A DNA stretch of 64,000 bases, from positions 1 to 64,000 of IMG/VR virus record IMGVR_UViG_3300028666_000022; one strand, written 5' to 3'. Positions 9,001-16,935 of the stretch are shown in pieces. The notes below the pieces were generated by a model. It was given only the letters and a program-made list of their open reading frames with translations, was not told the DNA's origin and did no database searches. How positions within the stretch are numbered: the stretch's first letter is position 1; every line of letters starts with the position of its first letter. The position numbers and the translations under genes were made by a program. This DNA is from a virus.

Positions 9001-9855
9001 AATAACATTAATGTTGCATATGAAAAAAGTCCATATGTGGGTTCAACAGCTCCAGAAATTGATTGGATTAAAAGAGTTAAGATTCAATCAATAGTTCAAC
9101 GTTATGTGACGCATAGTATAAGTTCTACAATTAATTTATGTGAAGATGTGTCAGTTGAGAAAGTTAGTGAAATATATTTAGAATCATGGAAACAAGGATT
9201 AAAAGGAATTACAGTATATCGTGATGGTAGTCGTAGTGGTGTTCTAGTAAGTAATAAAACAGAAAAGAAAGAAAATAATATTAATTTTCATGAAGACGTA
9301 CACGCACCAAAACGTCCCAAGAGATTAAAAGCTGAAATATATCGTTTTCAAAATAATTTAGAAAAATGGATTGCTGTTGTTGGAATGCTTGATGGTAGGC
9401 CATACGAGATCTTCACCGGGAAACTCATTAATGGGTTAAGTAAACTACCTAATAATATCAAGGATTGTGAAGTGGTAAAAAATATTATTGAAGATGAAAA
9501 TGGTAATAAAACAAAAAGATATGATATTGAATATACAGATGCCGATGGTATTAAACAATCTCATACTGGTTTAAACCATGCTTTTAATCCTGAGTATTGG
9601 AATAATGCCAAACTTATTTCGGGAATCTTGAGACATCGAATGCCGCTAATATCATTATATGAATTAATAAATTCTTTAAATTTCAAAGAAGAAACTATTA
9701 ATACATGGAAAAATGGCGTTGTTCGCGTAATTAAGAAATATATTAAAGATGGTGAAAAAATTAAAGGAAAATGTCCTTCTTGTGGTGGAGAGCATCTTGA
9801 ATTCAAAGAAGGATGTATGACGTGTATGGACTGTGGAGGATCGTTATGTTCTTGA
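6085..9855 (+). CDS. nrdJ: Class II ribonucleoside-diphosphate reductase with intein
   Basis: 1256 residues: an extein of about 853 residues interrupted by a 403-residue intein. B12-dependent reductase making deoxynucleotides. Family blocks are GSLSNCVVLP (first redox Cys), GRRGALMISIDVRHPDIEDF, NISTNP + CSEIAMNDDSCRLMVV (active site N-x-C-x-E, with the thiyl-radical Cys directly after the intein), NYFNCVENPF, GRRTGLGFTALGD and STVAPTGSLSIL. The C-terminus has two Cys pairs (CPSCGG and CMTCMDCGG), the usual zinc or electron-relay tail. Without removal of the intein the active site would be split. No class I small subunit or class III activase is nearby, which agrees with class II. Confidence 0.92.
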   Translation: MEEKIVKTYTKTEVHKATLEYFNGDELATDVWIKKYCLKDSEGNLYEKTPDDMHKRLAKEFYNVEKTYSNDSSENLSDYGKKREVLTEEKIFNYFRNFKYISPQGSIMNILGNKNVIGSLSNCVVLPKVFDSYGGIMYADQQLAQLFKRRCGAGIDISTLRPKDTKVTNAAGSTTGAISFMERYSNTTREVGQSGRRGALMISIDVRHPDIEDFIKIKRDLKKVTGANISIKLRDDFMQAVEKNEKYILRFPVDSTPENAKYTKEINAIDIWNEIIKSAHSSAEPGLIFSDRQHMYSTSSIYPNWENISTNPCFPSSEYLLTKNGYCSFGDLFDSKKENEIIADGRISYVDDGIEKPRNWIIGNNDNNTLIRNASPVFKTQENAQLLEIKTEIGFNVKCTPEHHFATKRGMVEAKNLDVNEDEILISQPETYDSIINREPETSEEISAFLMGLITGDGTFSDRSGSYSVCVDIWGEDKNRLLDLCKKYINKLYVENYDKLTYSKKWSNRKLSPYYVTHIEKSDKIRIMSTWLYIYLNETYGFKKETKFIVPKKIMNNSRTTIGKYYVAGFSYADGTVNISQKKKQISVRFGQIHKKLLDDIQLILHSNGILSKVYLRKKEGTTVIWGKTYNTKAFYELITINSSHVKYSKLIGFFNHPKKDDKLNEYLKTHETYTKNSFYSKPIEINVIKKKEDVYCLKEDIGRNIIVNGCSVRRCSEIAMNDDSCRLMVVNYFNCVENPFTESAKFNYDKLYEIVYEAQRLIDDLVDLELIAVEKITEKIKSDPEPEHIKKIELDTWENLYNKGKAGRRTGLGFTALGDTLAALGHKYDSNDAMNVIEKISKTKFIAEFDSSIDMAIQRGKFEDFNPIYENKSDFVKMIKNEHNDLYNRMMKFGRRNISISTVAPTGSLSILTQTSSGIEPIYQIGYKRRKKINPQDKDAKIDFVDDLGDSWTEFDVLHYRVKQWLNINNINNINVAYEKSPYVGSTAPEIDWIKRVKIQSIVQRYVTHSISSTINLCEDVSVEKVSEIYLESWKQGLKGITVYRDGSRSGVLVSNKTEKKENNINFHEDVHAPKRPKRLKAEIYRFQNNLEKWIAVVGMLDGRPYEIFTGKLINGLSKLPNNIKDCEVVKNIIEDENGNKTKRYDIEYTDADGIKQSHTGLNHAFNPEYWNNAKLISGILRHRMPLISLYELINSLNFKEETINTWKNGVVRVIKKYIKDGEKIKGKCPSCGGEHLEFKEGCMTCMDCGGSLCS
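7021..8229 (+). mobile_element. LAGLIDADG intein in nrdJ with altered C-terminus
   Basis: 403 residues inserted between P312 and C716 of the precursor. It begins CFPSSEYLLTKNGY (block A Cys1). Block B is CTPEHHF (TxxH). The homing endonuclease has two LAGLIDADG motifs, LMGLITGDGTFSD and VAGFSYADGTVNIS. The C-terminal blocks read GRNIIVNGCSVRR and then C+1 SEI. Inteins here normally end in His-Asn; this one ends in Arg-Arg, so the Asn cyclisation step has no obvious residue. It inserts at the most conserved point of the reductase. Confidence 0.85.
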
Positions 9856-9878
9856 TAATCAGATGATTATAAAAATTA

Positions 9879-9917
9879 TTATGTTAAACGTATTTATATT
9901 GAATACGTTTAACATAA
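9879..9917 (+). terminator. Intrinsic terminator after nrdJ
   Basis: A perfect 16-bp stem (9879-9894 with 9902-9917) around a 7-base loop is followed by TTTT. The ORF running through this hairpin from 9833 is therefore not taken as the start of the next gene. Confidence 0.75.
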
Positions 9918-9934
9918 TTTTAAAATTAATTAAC

Positions 9935-10549
9935 ATGAAAAATATAAAAGAAATTATTAATGAAGAGATTGAAAATTTAAATGAAATTTTTGATTCGAAG
10001 ATTAAAACTGAATATAAAATAATAACTAGTACCAAATATGATGCTGTTACATATCAATTCAGTACGAAAAGTGGTGTTGTATATGATTTAGAATTTTATA
10101 GAAATGAAATAAGTAATCAAACTAAATTAGAAAGAAAATTTAGGTTATGTGATATTATTAAAGCTAATTGTAATGATAATACTTATGCTGTTGATATTAG
10201 TTTTACTATTGATGATAGATTAAAAAATGATGATGATATTTCTGATGATGAATATAATAAATTAACAAACAATAATGAAACTGTTGAATTAATGGGAAAA
10301 ATTTCATATCTAGTCGATATTTTCATGAGAAGACATTCAGATATTAAAATATATTGTATTGGTGTTGATAGTAATGAAGATAATAGAGGTGAGGATAAAT
10401 TAATTGTTTATTCTAGAATGTTTGAAAATATATTTCGTAATAATTTTAAAAAATTTAAAGGTGATTCCGAAAATTATAAAGATAAAGATGATAATAATAT
10501 TGATACTGGAATTTATTTTATTAATAAAAATATACTAAAACAACAATAA
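9935..10549 (+). CDS. Hypothetical with IIxEEI leader, paralogue of next gene
   Basis: 204 residues. The N-terminus is MKNIKEIINEEIENLNEIF, similar to two other proteins here. The C-terminal 70 residues (ISYLVDIF, IKIYCIGVD, GIYFINKNILK) align with the end of the following protein, so the two genes share a domain. Function unknown. Start chosen at the first ATG after the nrdJ terminator. Confidence 0.65.
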   Translation: MKNIKEIINEEIENLNEIFDSKIKTEYKIITSTKYDAVTYQFSTKSGVVYDLEFYRNEISNQTKLERKFRLCDIIKANCNDNTYAVDISFTIDDRLKNDDDISDDEYNKLTNNNETVELMGKISYLVDIFMRRHSDIKIYCIGVDSNEDNRGEDKLIVYSRMFENIFRNNFKKFKGDSENYKDKDDNNIDTGIYFINKNILKQQ

Positions 10550-10551
10550 AT

Positions 10552-11193
10552 ATGTCACGTCCTAGTCGAACTCCGATACCATATTCAGATGGAAAAAAAT
10601 TCTTATATAAGAATGAATTAAATATTATATTATATGCATTAAATATTAAATATAAATATCAAAAAATAGAGACAGAATATGAAAATTTATATAACATATT
10701 TGATAGATATTATAATAAAATATCAATATATCGATTCAACACAAGTTTCAATAAATTATTTGATTTAATGTTTTATAATGTTGATACAGATCACAAAATT
10801 ATGTTAAATAATGAAACAAGCATAACAGATATTGTTGATGAAAAAATATTGAATGAATCAATTGATAATACTTATGACATTTCATTAATAACCACACTAG
10901 AGAACAGATATTTTAAAGAATATCATGGACATAATAAGAAAGAATGTAATGAAATCATACGTAAACTATCATATTTAATTAATGAATTTATTAAAGATAA
11001 CCCAGAAATTAATATTTATGTTATTGGTAAAAACATTGATTTAGAATTACTAGAAAGATATAAAGAAGTGTTTGGTGGCATTTTTTCAGATGGATTTGAA
11101 GTTTTTGAAGGTACATCAAAAGGTTATACTGAAGGCGCAATATATTTCATCAATAAAAAAGTTTTAAAACCTTTGGAAAATAAAATTATTTAA
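10552..11193 (+). CDS. Hypothetical sharing C-terminal domain with previous gene
   Basis: 213 residues. It starts 2 bases after the preceding stop. The C-terminal domain has LSYLINEFIKD, INIYVIGKN, VFGGIFSDGFEVFEGTSKGY and AIYFINKKVLK, clearly related to the neighbour. The N-terminal halves differ. Likely a duplicated domain on different front ends. Function unknown. Confidence 0.65.
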   Translation: MSRPSRTPIPYSDGKKFLYKNELNIILYALNIKYKYQKIETEYENLYNIFDRYYNKISIYRFNTSFNKLFDLMFYNVDTDHKIMLNNETSITDIVDEKILNESIDNTYDISLITTLENRYFKEYHGHNKKECNEIIRKLSYLINEFIKDNPEINIYVIGKNIDLELLERYKEVFGGIFSDGFEVFEGTSKGYTEGAIYFINKKVLKPLENKII

Positions 11194-11203
11194 TATATCT
11201 TTG
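11172..11203 (+). promoter_or_regulatory. Host-type promoter of an orphan small RNA
   Basis: TTTG (11172-11175), 20 bases, TATCTTTG (11196-11203) is an exact match to the host-type promoter layout seen before genes here. No ORF with a start follows before the terminator at 11309. Confidence 0.65.
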
Positions 11204-11209
11204 AATTGA

Positions 11210-11316
11210 AGAATTCTGCGATTGATTGTATCTTTTGGCGAGGATCTTCTTAATCAGATTAAACCCAAGGCACTGGATTTTCTCCTTTAAGTAAAAGTTT
11301 AATCTGATTTTTTATT
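11210..11316 (+). ncRNA. Candidate small RNA with own promoter and terminator
   Basis: About 107 bases between a complete host-type promoter and an intrinsic terminator. The terminator stem is AATCAGATTAAAC (11252-11264) with GTTTAATCTGATT (11297-11309), perfect over 13 bp, then a T-run. The 32-base loop would be exposed. No ATG is present in the transcribed part. The exact start is inferred from the -7 box. Confidence 0.55.
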
Positions 11317-11342
11317 TAATATTTGTATTTATATTCGACAGT

Positions 11343-11431
11343 ACTTAAATGTTTACCATAAGAACAGCATTTAAGTCATTTTAATACACCCTTCATGCCT
11401 CTCATAGAAGCACACTTGGAGGGTTTTCTTT
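11343..11431 (+). ncRNA. Two-hairpin RNA element, second terminator
   Basis: ACTTAAATG (11343-11351) pairs with CATTTAAGT (11368-11376). ACCCTTC (11388-11394) pairs with GGAGGGT (11418-11424) and a T-run follows. It could be a second small RNA or a back-up terminator facing the minus-strand gene. No clear promoter. Confidence 0.35.
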
Positions 11432-11728
11432 TTAATCGTATTTCTCCATTAATGGCTTAATCATCAAATATATTACATAACATAATAAACTACAAATAAA
11501 ACCATAATTAACAACTGGTAAAACATTTTTGAAAACCATAACAATACCTATTGACCAGAAACCAAAGCACATTGGACATGATATTAATTTTCCAAGATAT
11601 TTATTTTTCGACAACAAATATTCTCTTAGGGGTTTAAATAAAAAAGATTGGGTAACTATAATAGTCAACCCAATCGAGGCAATAATATCGGCAAAGCTAA
11701 CAACCATTTGAACAGTGTGAGGTTGCAC
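11432..11728 (-). CDS. Membrane protein with CPMCFGFW motif (DUF1360-like)
   Basis: 98 residues. Three hydrophobic segments (about residues 8-28, 52-70 and 72-92) and the motif LISCPMCFGFWSIG, which is typical of DUF1360-type small membrane proteins of phages and Gram-positive bacteria. Role unknown. It is a single minus-strand gene facing the RNA elements at 11.2-11.4 kb. Confidence 0.65.
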   Translation of the reverse strand: MQPHTVQMVVSFADIIASIGLTIIVTQSFLFKPLREYLLSKNKYLGKLISCPMCFGFWSIGIVMVFKNVLPVVNYGFICSLLCYVIYLMIKPLMEKYD

Positions 11729-11856
11729 GATTCATCCATTGAATTAAAAGAACATATTTTCTCATAGTTAAATAATTTTCATATAAATACTGTTGGTGGT
11801 TATAATATTTTATAAATTTATTTTTAATTTTACTAAAATAATTTAAATTTATTTCT

Positions 11857-11864
11857 TATATTTG
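11857..11864 (+). promoter_or_regulatory. Host-type -7 box TATATTTG
   Basis: It lies 32 bases before the zinc-ribbon gene and probably starts the transcript that carries tRNA-Arg and the glycan genes. Confidence 0.5.
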
Positions 11865-11896
11865 AAATCTGATTATTTATATTAAATAATATCATT

Positions 11897-12034
11897 ATGA
11901 TTATTTGCCCGAAATGTGGTCAACCATTACCCATCCCAATAAATAAAGATTATGTTATTTGTTGTGGAGAAGTATTATTCATTATAGATAAGCCAAAGAA
12001 AATTGATGATTTAATTAATAAAAAGTTAAAATAA
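11897..12034 (+). CDS. Small zinc-ribbon protein
   Basis: 45 residues with C-x2-C (CPKCGQPL) and a CC pair (VICCGEVLF), enough for one zinc site. The start follows a promoter box at the usual distance. Function unknown. Confidence 0.5.
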   Translation: MIICPKCGQPLPIPINKDYVICCGEVLFIIDKPKKIDDLINKKLK

Positions 12035-12039
12035 TATAT

Positions 12040-12113
12040 GCATCTGTAGCTCAATTGGATAGAGCATCTGATTACGGATCAGAAGGTTAAAAGTTCGAGT
12101 CTTTTCAGGTGTG
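12040..12113 (+). tRNA. tRNA-Arg (ACG)
   Basis: Cloverleaf of 74 bases: acceptor GCATCTG with CAGGTGT (G-U at the first pair and one inner G-U), D arm AGCTCAATTGGATAGAGC, anticodon stem TCTGA/TCAGA with loop TTACGGA (anticodon ACG), T arm AAAAG-TTCGAGT-CTTTT. CCA is not encoded. ACG would read CGN codons, which are scarce in this AT-rich genome. Confidence 0.9.
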
Positions 12114-12142
12114 CAGAATAATAACATTTAAATATTAAAATC

Positions 12143-12313
12143 ATGAATTCTGCAGAAGAATTACTAAATTTTTTAAGTAAATGGGGAGCTGATAATGGGT
12201 TTGATTTTGTAGTACCCAAGGATGATACTTTTATTAATTTCATTAAAATTGATTTAAATTCGAGAAGAATTTTTGTTAATGAAATTGATGAACTAACTGA
12301 TTATATTGAATAG
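12143..12313 (+). CDS. Small hypothetical
   Basis: 56 residues, starting MNSAEELLNFLSKWGADNGF and ending in an acidic stretch. It sits 3 bases before the glycosyltransferase start, so it is probably co-translated. No recognisable domain. Confidence 0.5.
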   Translation: MNSAEELLNFLSKWGADNGFDFVVPKDDTFINFIKIDLNSRRIFVNEIDELTDYIE

Positions 12314-12316
12314 TTA

Positions 12317-13678
12317 ATGATTCTAATTCCAAAAATAATTCATCAGGTATGGGAAGGTAAATCTGAACCTTTACCAGAAAATTTAGCTGTATTAGCTAAA
12401 TCATGGAAAAAATATAATCCAGATTGGGAATATAGACTTTGGAATAAAGAACAAATGGAAGATCTGGTTTCAAAAGAATTTCCTGATTTGTTAGAAACAT
12501 ACTATTCTTTTCCTCAAGATGTACAACGTTGGGATGCAATTAGATATATGATATTATATCATATTGGTGGAGTATATGCTGATTTAGATTCCGAGTGTTT
12601 AGATTCTCTTGATGAATTATTAGATGATAAATCTTGTTGTTTTGGTTTAGAACCACCTGAACATGCAGAGGATTTAAACTCAAAATTTGTTATTAGTAAT
12701 GCTATTATGGCAACTAAGCCCAAACAATTATTTCTAAAGAAAGTAATTACTGAATTAAATAATTTTAAATCATTTGAAAATGAATCTTATTATGTTGTTA
12801 AATCAACTGGTCCATTATTATTAAATAGAGTTTATAAAACTTTTACACAAAAAAATAAAATAGATTTAATTGATTATAAATTAGTTACTCCACTTACAAA
12901 ACATGAATCAGATTTAATTTTTCAAGGTAAAGAAACTAACGAAATTGCTGAAAAATTTGATGCTGCTTATGTTGTTCATTATTTTTTTGGTTCTTGGTAT
13001 ACTCCAAAAAATAATATAATTAACAATAAAATCATAGTAAATACATCAATTTCACATAATACTTTTAGTACTAGAATAGTTATTGCGCATTATAATGAAG
13101 ATTTAAGTTGGATTAATAATCTAAATATACCATATTCAATCTATACACACGATAATTCTTTATTAACACATAATAATATTTTTGTTGAAAAAAATAAAGG
13201 AAATGAAGCAACATTATATTTGAAATATATAATCGATAATTATAATAATTTACCAGATAAAATATTATTTGTACATGGACATCAAAATTCATATCATCAA
13301 GAAAATGATACTAATTATATTGCAAATAATTTAAATTGGGGCTTGAATGAATATTTTAATATAGGTAAAAGAAGTGGTTATACTACGATGGATAGTGAAC
13401 ATTGGGAAAAAGAATTTAATTGGTTAATATCTAACTACGAAATTTTTGAAAAATATTTACCGAAGCCCAAAATTTTAAAATTATATCCATGTGCTCAGTT
13501 TGTTGTTTCTAAAAATTTAATCAAACAATATAACATTGAATTTTATGTTACATTATTTGATTGGTTACAAAACACTGAATTAGATAATTATGTTTCGGGA
13601 AGAATTTTTGAGTATATGTGGAATTATTTGTTTACTAAAAATGAAATAGAAAAAGAATTTGATAATATTTTAAAATAA
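12317..13678 (+). CDS. Two-domain glycosyltransferase (Gly_transf_sug + DUF3431-like)
   Basis: 453 residues. Residues 1-220 are an OCH1-like sugar transferase: IPKIIHQVWEG, NPDWEYRLWN, and RWDAIRYMILYHIGGVYADLD with the DxD metal motif. Residues 240-450 resemble DUF3431: TRIVIAHYNEDLSWI, FVHGHQNSYHQ and CAQFVVSKNLI. Together with the next gene (stop and start are adjacent, TAAATG) it suggests assembly of a galactofuranose-containing glycan, perhaps decorating virions or DNA, or altering host surface sugars. That link is inference. Confidence 0.8.
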   Translation: MILIPKIIHQVWEGKSEPLPENLAVLAKSWKKYNPDWEYRLWNKEQMEDLVSKEFPDLLETYYSFPQDVQRWDAIRYMILYHIGGVYADLDSECLDSLDELLDDKSCCFGLEPPEHAEDLNSKFVISNAIMATKPKQLFLKKVITELNNFKSFENESYYVVKSTGPLLLNRVYKTFTQKNKIDLIDYKLVTPLTKHESDLIFQGKETNEIAEKFDAAYVVHYFFGSWYTPKNNIINNKIIVNTSISHNTFSTRIVIAHYNEDLSWINNLNIPYSIYTHDNSLLTHNNIFVEKNKGNEATLYLKYIIDNYNNLPDKILFVHGHQNSYHQENDTNYIANNLNWGLNEYFNIGKRSGYTTMDSEHWEKEFNWLISNYEIFEKYLPKPKILKLYPCAQFVVSKNLIKQYNIEFYVTLFDWLQNTELDNYVSGRIFEYMWNYLFTKNEIEKEFDNILK

Positions 13679-14818
13679 ATGAATTTTACTGGTTGTAAAT
13701 ATATTATTGTTGGTTCAGGTATATTCGGCTCAGTTTTAGCGGAACGAATTACTAATATTTTAAACGAAAAGGTTATTGTTATTGAAAAACGTAATCATAT
13801 TGGTGGAAATTGTTATTCTGAAATTGATTCAGAAACCGGAATTGAATATCATACATATGGAACTCACATTTTTCATACCTCAAATCAAGAAGTATGGAAT
13901 TATATAAATAGATTTACTGGTTTTAATTCTTATATTCATCAAGTTCTTACAACATATAAGAATAAAGTTTATCAAATGCCAATAAATTTGGAAACTATAA
14001 ATTCATTTTATAATATTAATTTAAAACCATTTGAAGTACAAACTTTTCTGAACGAAGAAATTAATAAAGAAAATATTAAAAATCCTTCGAATTTTGAAGA
14101 AAAGGCAATTTCTTTAGTGGGAAGATCTCTCTATGAAGCATTTTTGAAAGGTTATACACAAAAACAATGGCAATGTGATCCTAAAGAATTACCAGTATCA
14201 ATATTAAATCGTTTACCGTTTAGAACTGATTATAATGAAAGTTATTTTCACGATAAATGGCAAGGAATTCCTGAAATTGGATATAATGCATTATTTAATA
14301 AATTATTAAATAATCAAAATATTAAGATTTTATTGAATACTGATTTTTCTTCAATTAAACATTTAATTTCTCCTGAAACTAAAATCATTTATGGTGGTTC
14401 AATTGATCAATATTTTGATTATTGTTATGGTAAACTTGAATATAGAAGTTTAAAATTTGAAAAAGAAATTATTGACGTATCTGATTATCAAGGTACATCA
14501 GTTATGAATTATGCCGAAAATTTTATTCCTTATACAAGAATACATGAACCTAAACATTTACATCCTGAAAGAAATTATGTAAAAGATAAAACATTAATAA
14601 TACGAGAATATTCAGTTGTTAACGAAAATGAACCATATTATCCAATTAATAATTTAAAAAATCAACAATTATATGATCAATATGATTTACTTACTAAAGA
14701 TTTAAAGAATGTTATTTTTGGTGGAAGATTGGGAAATTACAAGTACTACGATATGTGCCACGCAATTGAGAATTCATTAAATTTGTTCAAAAAATTAAAA
14801 ATAAACTACAAATTTTAG
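13679..14818 (+). CDS. glf: UDP-galactopyranose mutase
   Basis: 379 residues. It converts UDP-galactopyranose to UDP-galactofuranose using reduced FAD. The Rossmann motif is IIVGSGIFGSVLAERI near the N-terminus, followed by VIEKRNHIGGNCY and THIFHTSNQEVWNYINRF. Further blocks are FLKGYTQKQW, SVMNYAE, RIHEPKHL and FGGRLGNYKYYDMCHAIE. Length and blocks match the full family. The last 25 codons use TAC, TGC, CAC and GAG, which are rare in the surrounding DNA, and a second copy of this end lies beyond the TnpB gene. Confidence 0.92.
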   Translation: MNFTGCKYIIVGSGIFGSVLAERITNILNEKVIVIEKRNHIGGNCYSEIDSETGIEYHTYGTHIFHTSNQEVWNYINRFTGFNSYIHQVLTTYKNKVYQMPINLETINSFYNINLKPFEVQTFLNEEINKENIKNPSNFEEKAISLVGRSLYEAFLKGYTQKQWQCDPKELPVSILNRLPFRTDYNESYFHDKWQGIPEIGYNALFNKLLNNQNIKILLNTDFSSIKHLISPETKIIYGGSIDQYFDYCYGKLEYRSLKFEKEIIDVSDYQGTSVMNYAENFIPYTRIHEPKHLHPERNYVKDKTLIIREYSVVNENEPYYPINNLKNQQLYDQYDLLTKDLKNVIFGGRLGNYKYYDMCHAIENSLNLFKKLKINYKF

Positions 14819-14837
14819 AATTTTTTGTAGTTTATTA
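14803..14837 (+). terminator. Hairpin overlapping the glf stop
   Basis: ATAAACTACAAA pairs with TTTGTAGTTTAT around an A/T loop that holds the glf stop codon. It may be a terminator or part of the left end of the TnpB element. Confidence 0.5.
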
Positions 14838-14849
14838 GTATTTATAGTT

Positions 14850-16028
14850 GTGAAAACAATTTATAAAGCTTATAAGTTTAAATTAGAACCTAATAATTCT
14901 CAAAAAGAATTGTTACATAAACATTTCGGATCATGTAGGTTTATTTATAATTATTATCTTAACTTAAGAAAAGAAAACTATTTAAATAATAAAACAAGTT
15001 TAAACTATTATGATAATTCTAAAGATCTAACTCTTTTAAGGAAAAAAGAAGAATATATTTGGCTAAATGAAATTAACGCTCAAAGTTTACAACAATCCTT
15101 AAGACATTTAGATACTGCTTATAATAGATTTTTTAGAAAACAAGGTAAATTTCCTAGATTTAAGAAAAAGAGTGATAGACAGAGTTTTATTATACCACAA
15201 TCTATTATATTAAAAAATAATAAGCTTTTTATTGCTAAGTTTAGAGAAGGAATTAGTTTGAATTTATATAAAGCAATTGAGGGTAAAATATTATTTGCAA
15301 CAATATCGAAATCGCCAGTTGGTAAATATTATGTTTCAATTACTTGTGAGGTACAATATGAACCATATTCTAAAACTAATTCTAAGATAGGTATTGATAC
15401 TGGTATTAAGGATTTAGCTATCTTATCTGATGGTAAGATCTATAAAAATATTAAGGTTTTAAAAACTAATTTAAAAAAAATTAAATATAATCATAGACAA
15501 TTAAGCAAGAAGGTTAAAGGTAGTAAATCAAGGTTAAAACAACAAAATAAATTAGGTAGAATACATGAAAATGTAACAAACATAAGATTAGATTATCTAC
15601 ATAAAGTCAGTACAGAAATCGTCAAAAACCACGATGTTATATGTATTGAAGACTTAGCAGTAAAGAATTTAATGAAAAACCATAAATTATCACAAGCCTT
15701 TTCAGATGTGGCTTTAGGTACGTTTTATAATATGCTTACTTATAAAGCTAATTGGAATGATAAGACTGTTGTAAAAATTGATCGTTGGTTTCCAAGTAGT
15801 AAGACATGTTCAAATTGTGGTTACATAAATCAAGATTTAACTTTAAGTATAAGAGAGTGGGTTTGTCCTGACTGTGGGATAAAACATGATAGGGATTTAA
15901 ATGCTTCAAAAAATATCCTAATACAAGGGTTGAATGTATTGTCTGGTTCAGGGATTGAGTCGGACACTAAACAAAAACAGGTGGAGTCGTTGTCAAAAGG
16001 CGAGGCTATGAAACCTGAAGCAAATTAA
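14850..16028 (+). mobile_element. tnpB: TnpB (IS200/IS605-type RNA-guided nuclease)
   Basis: 392 residues with GTG start. The N-terminus YKFKLEPNNSQKELLHKHF is the usual opening of the family. RuvC residues are D in IGIDTGIKDLAILSDG, E in VICIEDLAV and D in HDRDLNASKNIL. The zinc finger is CSNCGY...CPDCG. All catalytic parts appear intact. There is no TnpA transposase next to it, so it is an orphan tnpB. It is placed at the 3' end of glf with a duplicated glf tail downstream, as expected from homing or gene conversion. The guide RNA would come from the 3' end of this gene and the flank near 16048. Confidence 0.88.
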
Positions 16029-16047
16029 TATTATTTAATTTGTATTT

Positions 16048-16119
16048 CATGATATGCATCATGCAATTGAAAGTGCATTAAATATATTTAAAAAAATTAA
16101 AAATAATCTTAATAACTAA
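16048..16119 (+). pseudogene. Displaced 3' end of a second glf allele
   Basis: 23 codons plus TAA encode HDMHHAIESALNIFKKIKNN, which aligns with the true glf end YDMCHAIENSLNLFKKLKIN (13 of 23 positions identical). It has no start. It is most simply the original glf tail left behind when the TnpB-bearing segment supplied a new one. Confidence 0.75.
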
Positions 16120-16142
16120 TAAGCAAATAATTTCCATAAACG

Positions 16143-16173
16143 TTGCAAACAAATATTTTTTTATTTACATTTG
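16143..16173 (+). promoter_or_regulatory. Host-type promoter
   Basis: TTG (16143-16145), 20 bases, TACATTTG (16166-16173), 38 bases before the next ATG. Confidence 0.6.
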
Positions 16174-16210
16174 TTTTTATTAAAAATAATTCTATTTAAA
16201 CATTAATTTC

Positions 16211-16390
16211 ATGTGGGAATTTAAAAGAGTTGAATATAGTATTCATATAGATACTATTGTTGATATGATGAAAAAAATAAATAAAATGGGTGGTGATGGT
16301 TGGGATATCGTTTATTATAATGAAGAAAAATGTAAAAATTTTGATTCAACAGTTAAAATTGTTGTTTTATATAAAAAGTTAAAATCATGA
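16211..16390 (+). CDS. DUF4177-like small protein
   Basis: 59 residues: MWEFKRVEY...INKMGGDGWDIVYYNEE. The W-E-[FY]-K-x-V start and the GxxGWxIV core match small DUF4177-type proteins. It overlaps the next gene by ATGA. Confidence 0.6.
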   Translation: MWEFKRVEYSIHIDTIVDMMKKINKMGGDGWDIVYYNEEKCKNFDSTVKIVVLYKKLKS

Positions 16391-16863
16391 TAAATTTAAA
16401 AGATCATTATTATATCATAGGACTTGATGACAATGAAAAAATTACATTAGATCCAACAGATGTGGTATTATATCAAGGCAAAACTTCTGAAATCACAGAA
16501 GAATTGGCTACATTATATGTAAAATCTAAGACTCACAAAGATTGGAAAGAAGATTGTATTATTTATATTGATTATAATGATTCAATAGGTTGTTTTCATA
16601 TGGCCAAGGAGTCCATTTTGTCGGCCTGTAAAAAAGAAATGTGTGTGTTGATTGAACGCAAAGGTGAAATTGAACAACTTGTTATGAATCACCTAAAGAT
16701 CAACAATCGTACAATATTTGAAGAATATGGACTGATATGGCAAAACAAATCGATTTTATTCGGTGTCTATAAAAATTATGCTTTGTCAAAAGTTGAAGAA
16801 TTAACACCAACTACACGTGATGCTGAAAATATTGGATTGGAACAAGAATATGAACCAGAGTAA
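16387..16863 (+). CDS. Hypothetical
   Basis: 158 residues, soluble, starting MINLKDHYYIIGLDDNEK. No motif recognised. Translationally coupled to the upstream gene through ATGA. Confidence 0.6.
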   Translation: MINLKDHYYIIGLDDNEKITLDPTDVVLYQGKTSEITEELATLYVKSKTHKDWKEDCIIYIDYNDSIGCFHMAKESILSACKKEMCVLIERKGEIEQLVMNHLKINNRTIFEEYGLIWQNKSILFGVYKNYALSKVEELTPTTRDAENIGLEQEYEPE

Positions 16864-16881
16864 AATTTTAAACTATAGTTT

Positions 16882-16912
16882 TGTAACAAAATAAATGAAC
16901 ATTTCGTATAAT
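16882..16912 (+). promoter_or_regulatory. ECF-type promoter
   Basis: TGTAAC (16882-16887), 17 bases, CGTATAAT. The only clear plus-strand copy in the first half of the window; it precedes the gene at 16936. Confidence 0.6.
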
Positions 16913-16935
16913 AAACATATTAAAATGTTTAAATC

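Noticed and set aside
9833-9934. Longer start for the gene after nrdJ
   Set aside because: It would overlap nrdJ and run through the terminator hairpin at 9879-9917.
14850-16028. Complete IS605 element with TnpA
   Set aside because: No tnpA ORF on either strand and no defined ends; only tnpB is supported.
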